Part shown: one piece after another, positions 7,055 to 7,925 of the stretch
How positions within the stretch are numbered: position 1 is the stretch's first letter
Layout of the letters: the number at the start of each line of letters is the position of its first letter
Assembly (NCBI GenBank): GCA_042088665.1
Contig: JBELMB010000230.1
Coordinates: 1 to 7,925 of the forward strand
DNA length: 7,925 nucleotides
Reading direction: 5' to 3'
From: JBELMB01 sp042088665
GTDB lineage: Bacteria > Pseudomonadota > Alphaproteobacteria > Rhodobacterales > Rhodobacteraceae
Made by a program: the position numbers and the translations under genes
Notes under the pieces: generated by a model
Databases searched by the model: none
Seen by the model: only the letters and a program-made list of their open reading frames with translations
Told to the model about the DNA's origin: nothing

Positions 7055-7925
7055 ATGGGCGCAGGGCAGAAAACTGATGGGCAGGTTGTCTTGCTCTGGT
7101 TGAAACGGGATTTGCGCCTGTCGGATCATCCCGCGCTGTGCCGTGCGTGTGATCTGGGCGCGCCTGTGCCGGTCTACATCGTGGAGCCCGCGCTGTGGCA
7201 ACAAAGCGATGCCTCCGGGCGGCAATATGCCTTTCTGAGGGAGACGTTAGTGGCTTTGCGCGACGATCTGAGGGCGTTGGGCTCTGACCTCGTGGTGCGG
7301 CGCGGGGCGGCGGTTGATGTGCTGGAACAGCTTCGGCAGGAAACCGGCGCGCGGCGTATGGTCAGCCACGAAGAGATCGGCAACGGCTGGACCTTTGCCC
7401 GCGACCGTGCCGTGGCGGGCTGGGCGCGGGGGCAGGGGGTGGCCTGGGAGGAAGTGCCGCAAAGCGCGGTGGTCCGTGGCGCTCACGACCGAGACCGCTG
7501 GGCCGCGCGGCGCAACCAGATGATGTCAGCGCCGGTCCTGCCCGCGCCGGGGGCGCTGCCGCCGGTGACGCTGGGGTCCGACCCGCTGCCCGACGCGTGG
7601 GATCTGGATCTTGAGGACCATTGCCCGGAGCGACAGCGCGGCGGGCCGGGGGCGGAACAGGCGGTGTTGAACAGCTTTCTGACCCTGCGCGGCTTGCCCT
7701 ACCGCAAGGCCATGTCGTCGCCGGTCGGTGGCGAAAGCGCGTGTTCGCGCCTCTCGCCGCACCTCGCCTTTGGGAGCCTGTCGGTGCGGGAGGTCGTGCA
7801 GGCCACCGCCGCCCGGCAACGCGCCGTCAAGGGCACGCGAACAGGGTGGGGCGGCAGTCTCAAGAGCTTTCAGTCCCGCCTCGCGTGGCGCGACCATTTC
7901 ATGCAAAAACTGGAGGATGAACCGG
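7055..7925 (+). CDS. Photolyase/cryptochrome-family flavoprotein, partial at right edge
   Basis: The first 290 codons are present without a stop; the family is about 450-550 residues, so the C-terminal part lies outside the window. Such proteins bind FAD and either repair UV-damaged pyrimidines with light energy or act as blue-light sensors. The N-terminal Rossmann domain opens with VLLWLKRDLRLSDHPAL (11-27), a clear family signature. The FAD domain begins near residue 200, with SRLSPHLAFGSLSVREV (231-247) matching the conserved FAD-contact region and SFQSRLAWRDHFMQKLEDEP (271-290) the substrate-facing helix. The usual Tyr/Arg-rich antenna segment is replaced by EEIGNGWTFARDRAV (106-120), so this belongs to a side branch rather than to classical class I. 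In my alignment the repair Glu (E. coli Glu274) is Arg275, followed by Trp278 and Arg279. The start at ATG 7055 has AGAGGGG five bases upstream. I give no symbol because repair activity is uncertain. Confidence 0.88.
   Translation, partial: MGAGQKTDGQVVLLWLKRDLRLSDHPALCRACDLGAPVPVYIVEPALWQQSDASGRQYAFLRETLVALRDDLRALGSDLVVRRGAAVDVLEQLRQETGARRMVSHEEIGNGWTFARDRAVAGWARGQGVAWEEVPQSAVVRGAHDRDRWAARRNQMMSAPVLPAPGALPPVTLGSDPLPDAWDLDLEDHCPERQRGGPGAEQAVLNSFLTLRGLPYRKAMSSPVGGESACSRLSPHLAFGSLSVREVVQATAARQRAVKGTRTGWGGSLKSFQSRLAWRDHFMQKLEDEP

Noticed and set aside
6959..7225. N-terminal extension of pepN to an ATG at 7225
   Set aside because: It would overlap the photolyase-like gene by 171 bases. The ATG at 6958 has a strong GAGGAG site, and family similarity starts there.

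Overview
The window is a stretch of high-GC chromosomal DNA. Its codon use, Shine-Dalgarno sequences and gene types suggest an alphaproteobacterium, probably of the Rhodobacterales/roseobacter type. This is a judgement from overall sequence style; there is no rRNA or other phylogenetic marker here. I see no mobile element, CRISPR array, tRNA or rRNA.

Layout, left to right. (1) A short non-coding edge (1-123), then a class V PLP aminotransferase of the serine/alanine-glyoxylate type on the minus strand (124-1326). (2) A 316-base divergent spacer (1327-1642). (3) A plus-strand pair: a CX5R tyrosine/dual-specificity-type phosphatase (1643-2371), overlapping by 8 bases a full-length MsbA-like ABC exporter with fused membrane and ATPase domains (2364-4121). 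(4) A 252-base convergent spacer (4122-4373) rich in inverted repeats. (5) A minus-strand aminopeptidase N gene, pepN (4374-6958), crossed by a 10-N assembly gap at 5998-6007. (6) A 96-base divergent spacer with an imperfect palindrome. (7) The first 290 codons of a photolyase/cryptochrome-family flavoprotein on the plus strand, running off the right edge (7055-7925).

Most of the genes look like independent housekeeping or stress functions: amino-group transfer to glyoxylate, peptide turnover and light/DNA-damage response. The one unit that looks functionally joined is the phosphatase-exporter pair. The overlapping genes and the lack of a close ribosome binding site for the exporter suggest translational coupling. 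The phosphatase has no visible WPD-type general acid but carries an Asp inside its P-loop (HCKSGSDR). That arrangement is known from the MptpB-type lipid/protein phosphatases, so a lipid-linked or phosphoinositide-like substrate handled together with the exporter is a reasonable, untested hypothesis.

The apparent break in pepN is almost certainly an assembly artefact. The fixed spacing of the M1 zinc site requires two residues across the gap, meaning five unknown bases rather than ten, which restores one 859-codon frame.
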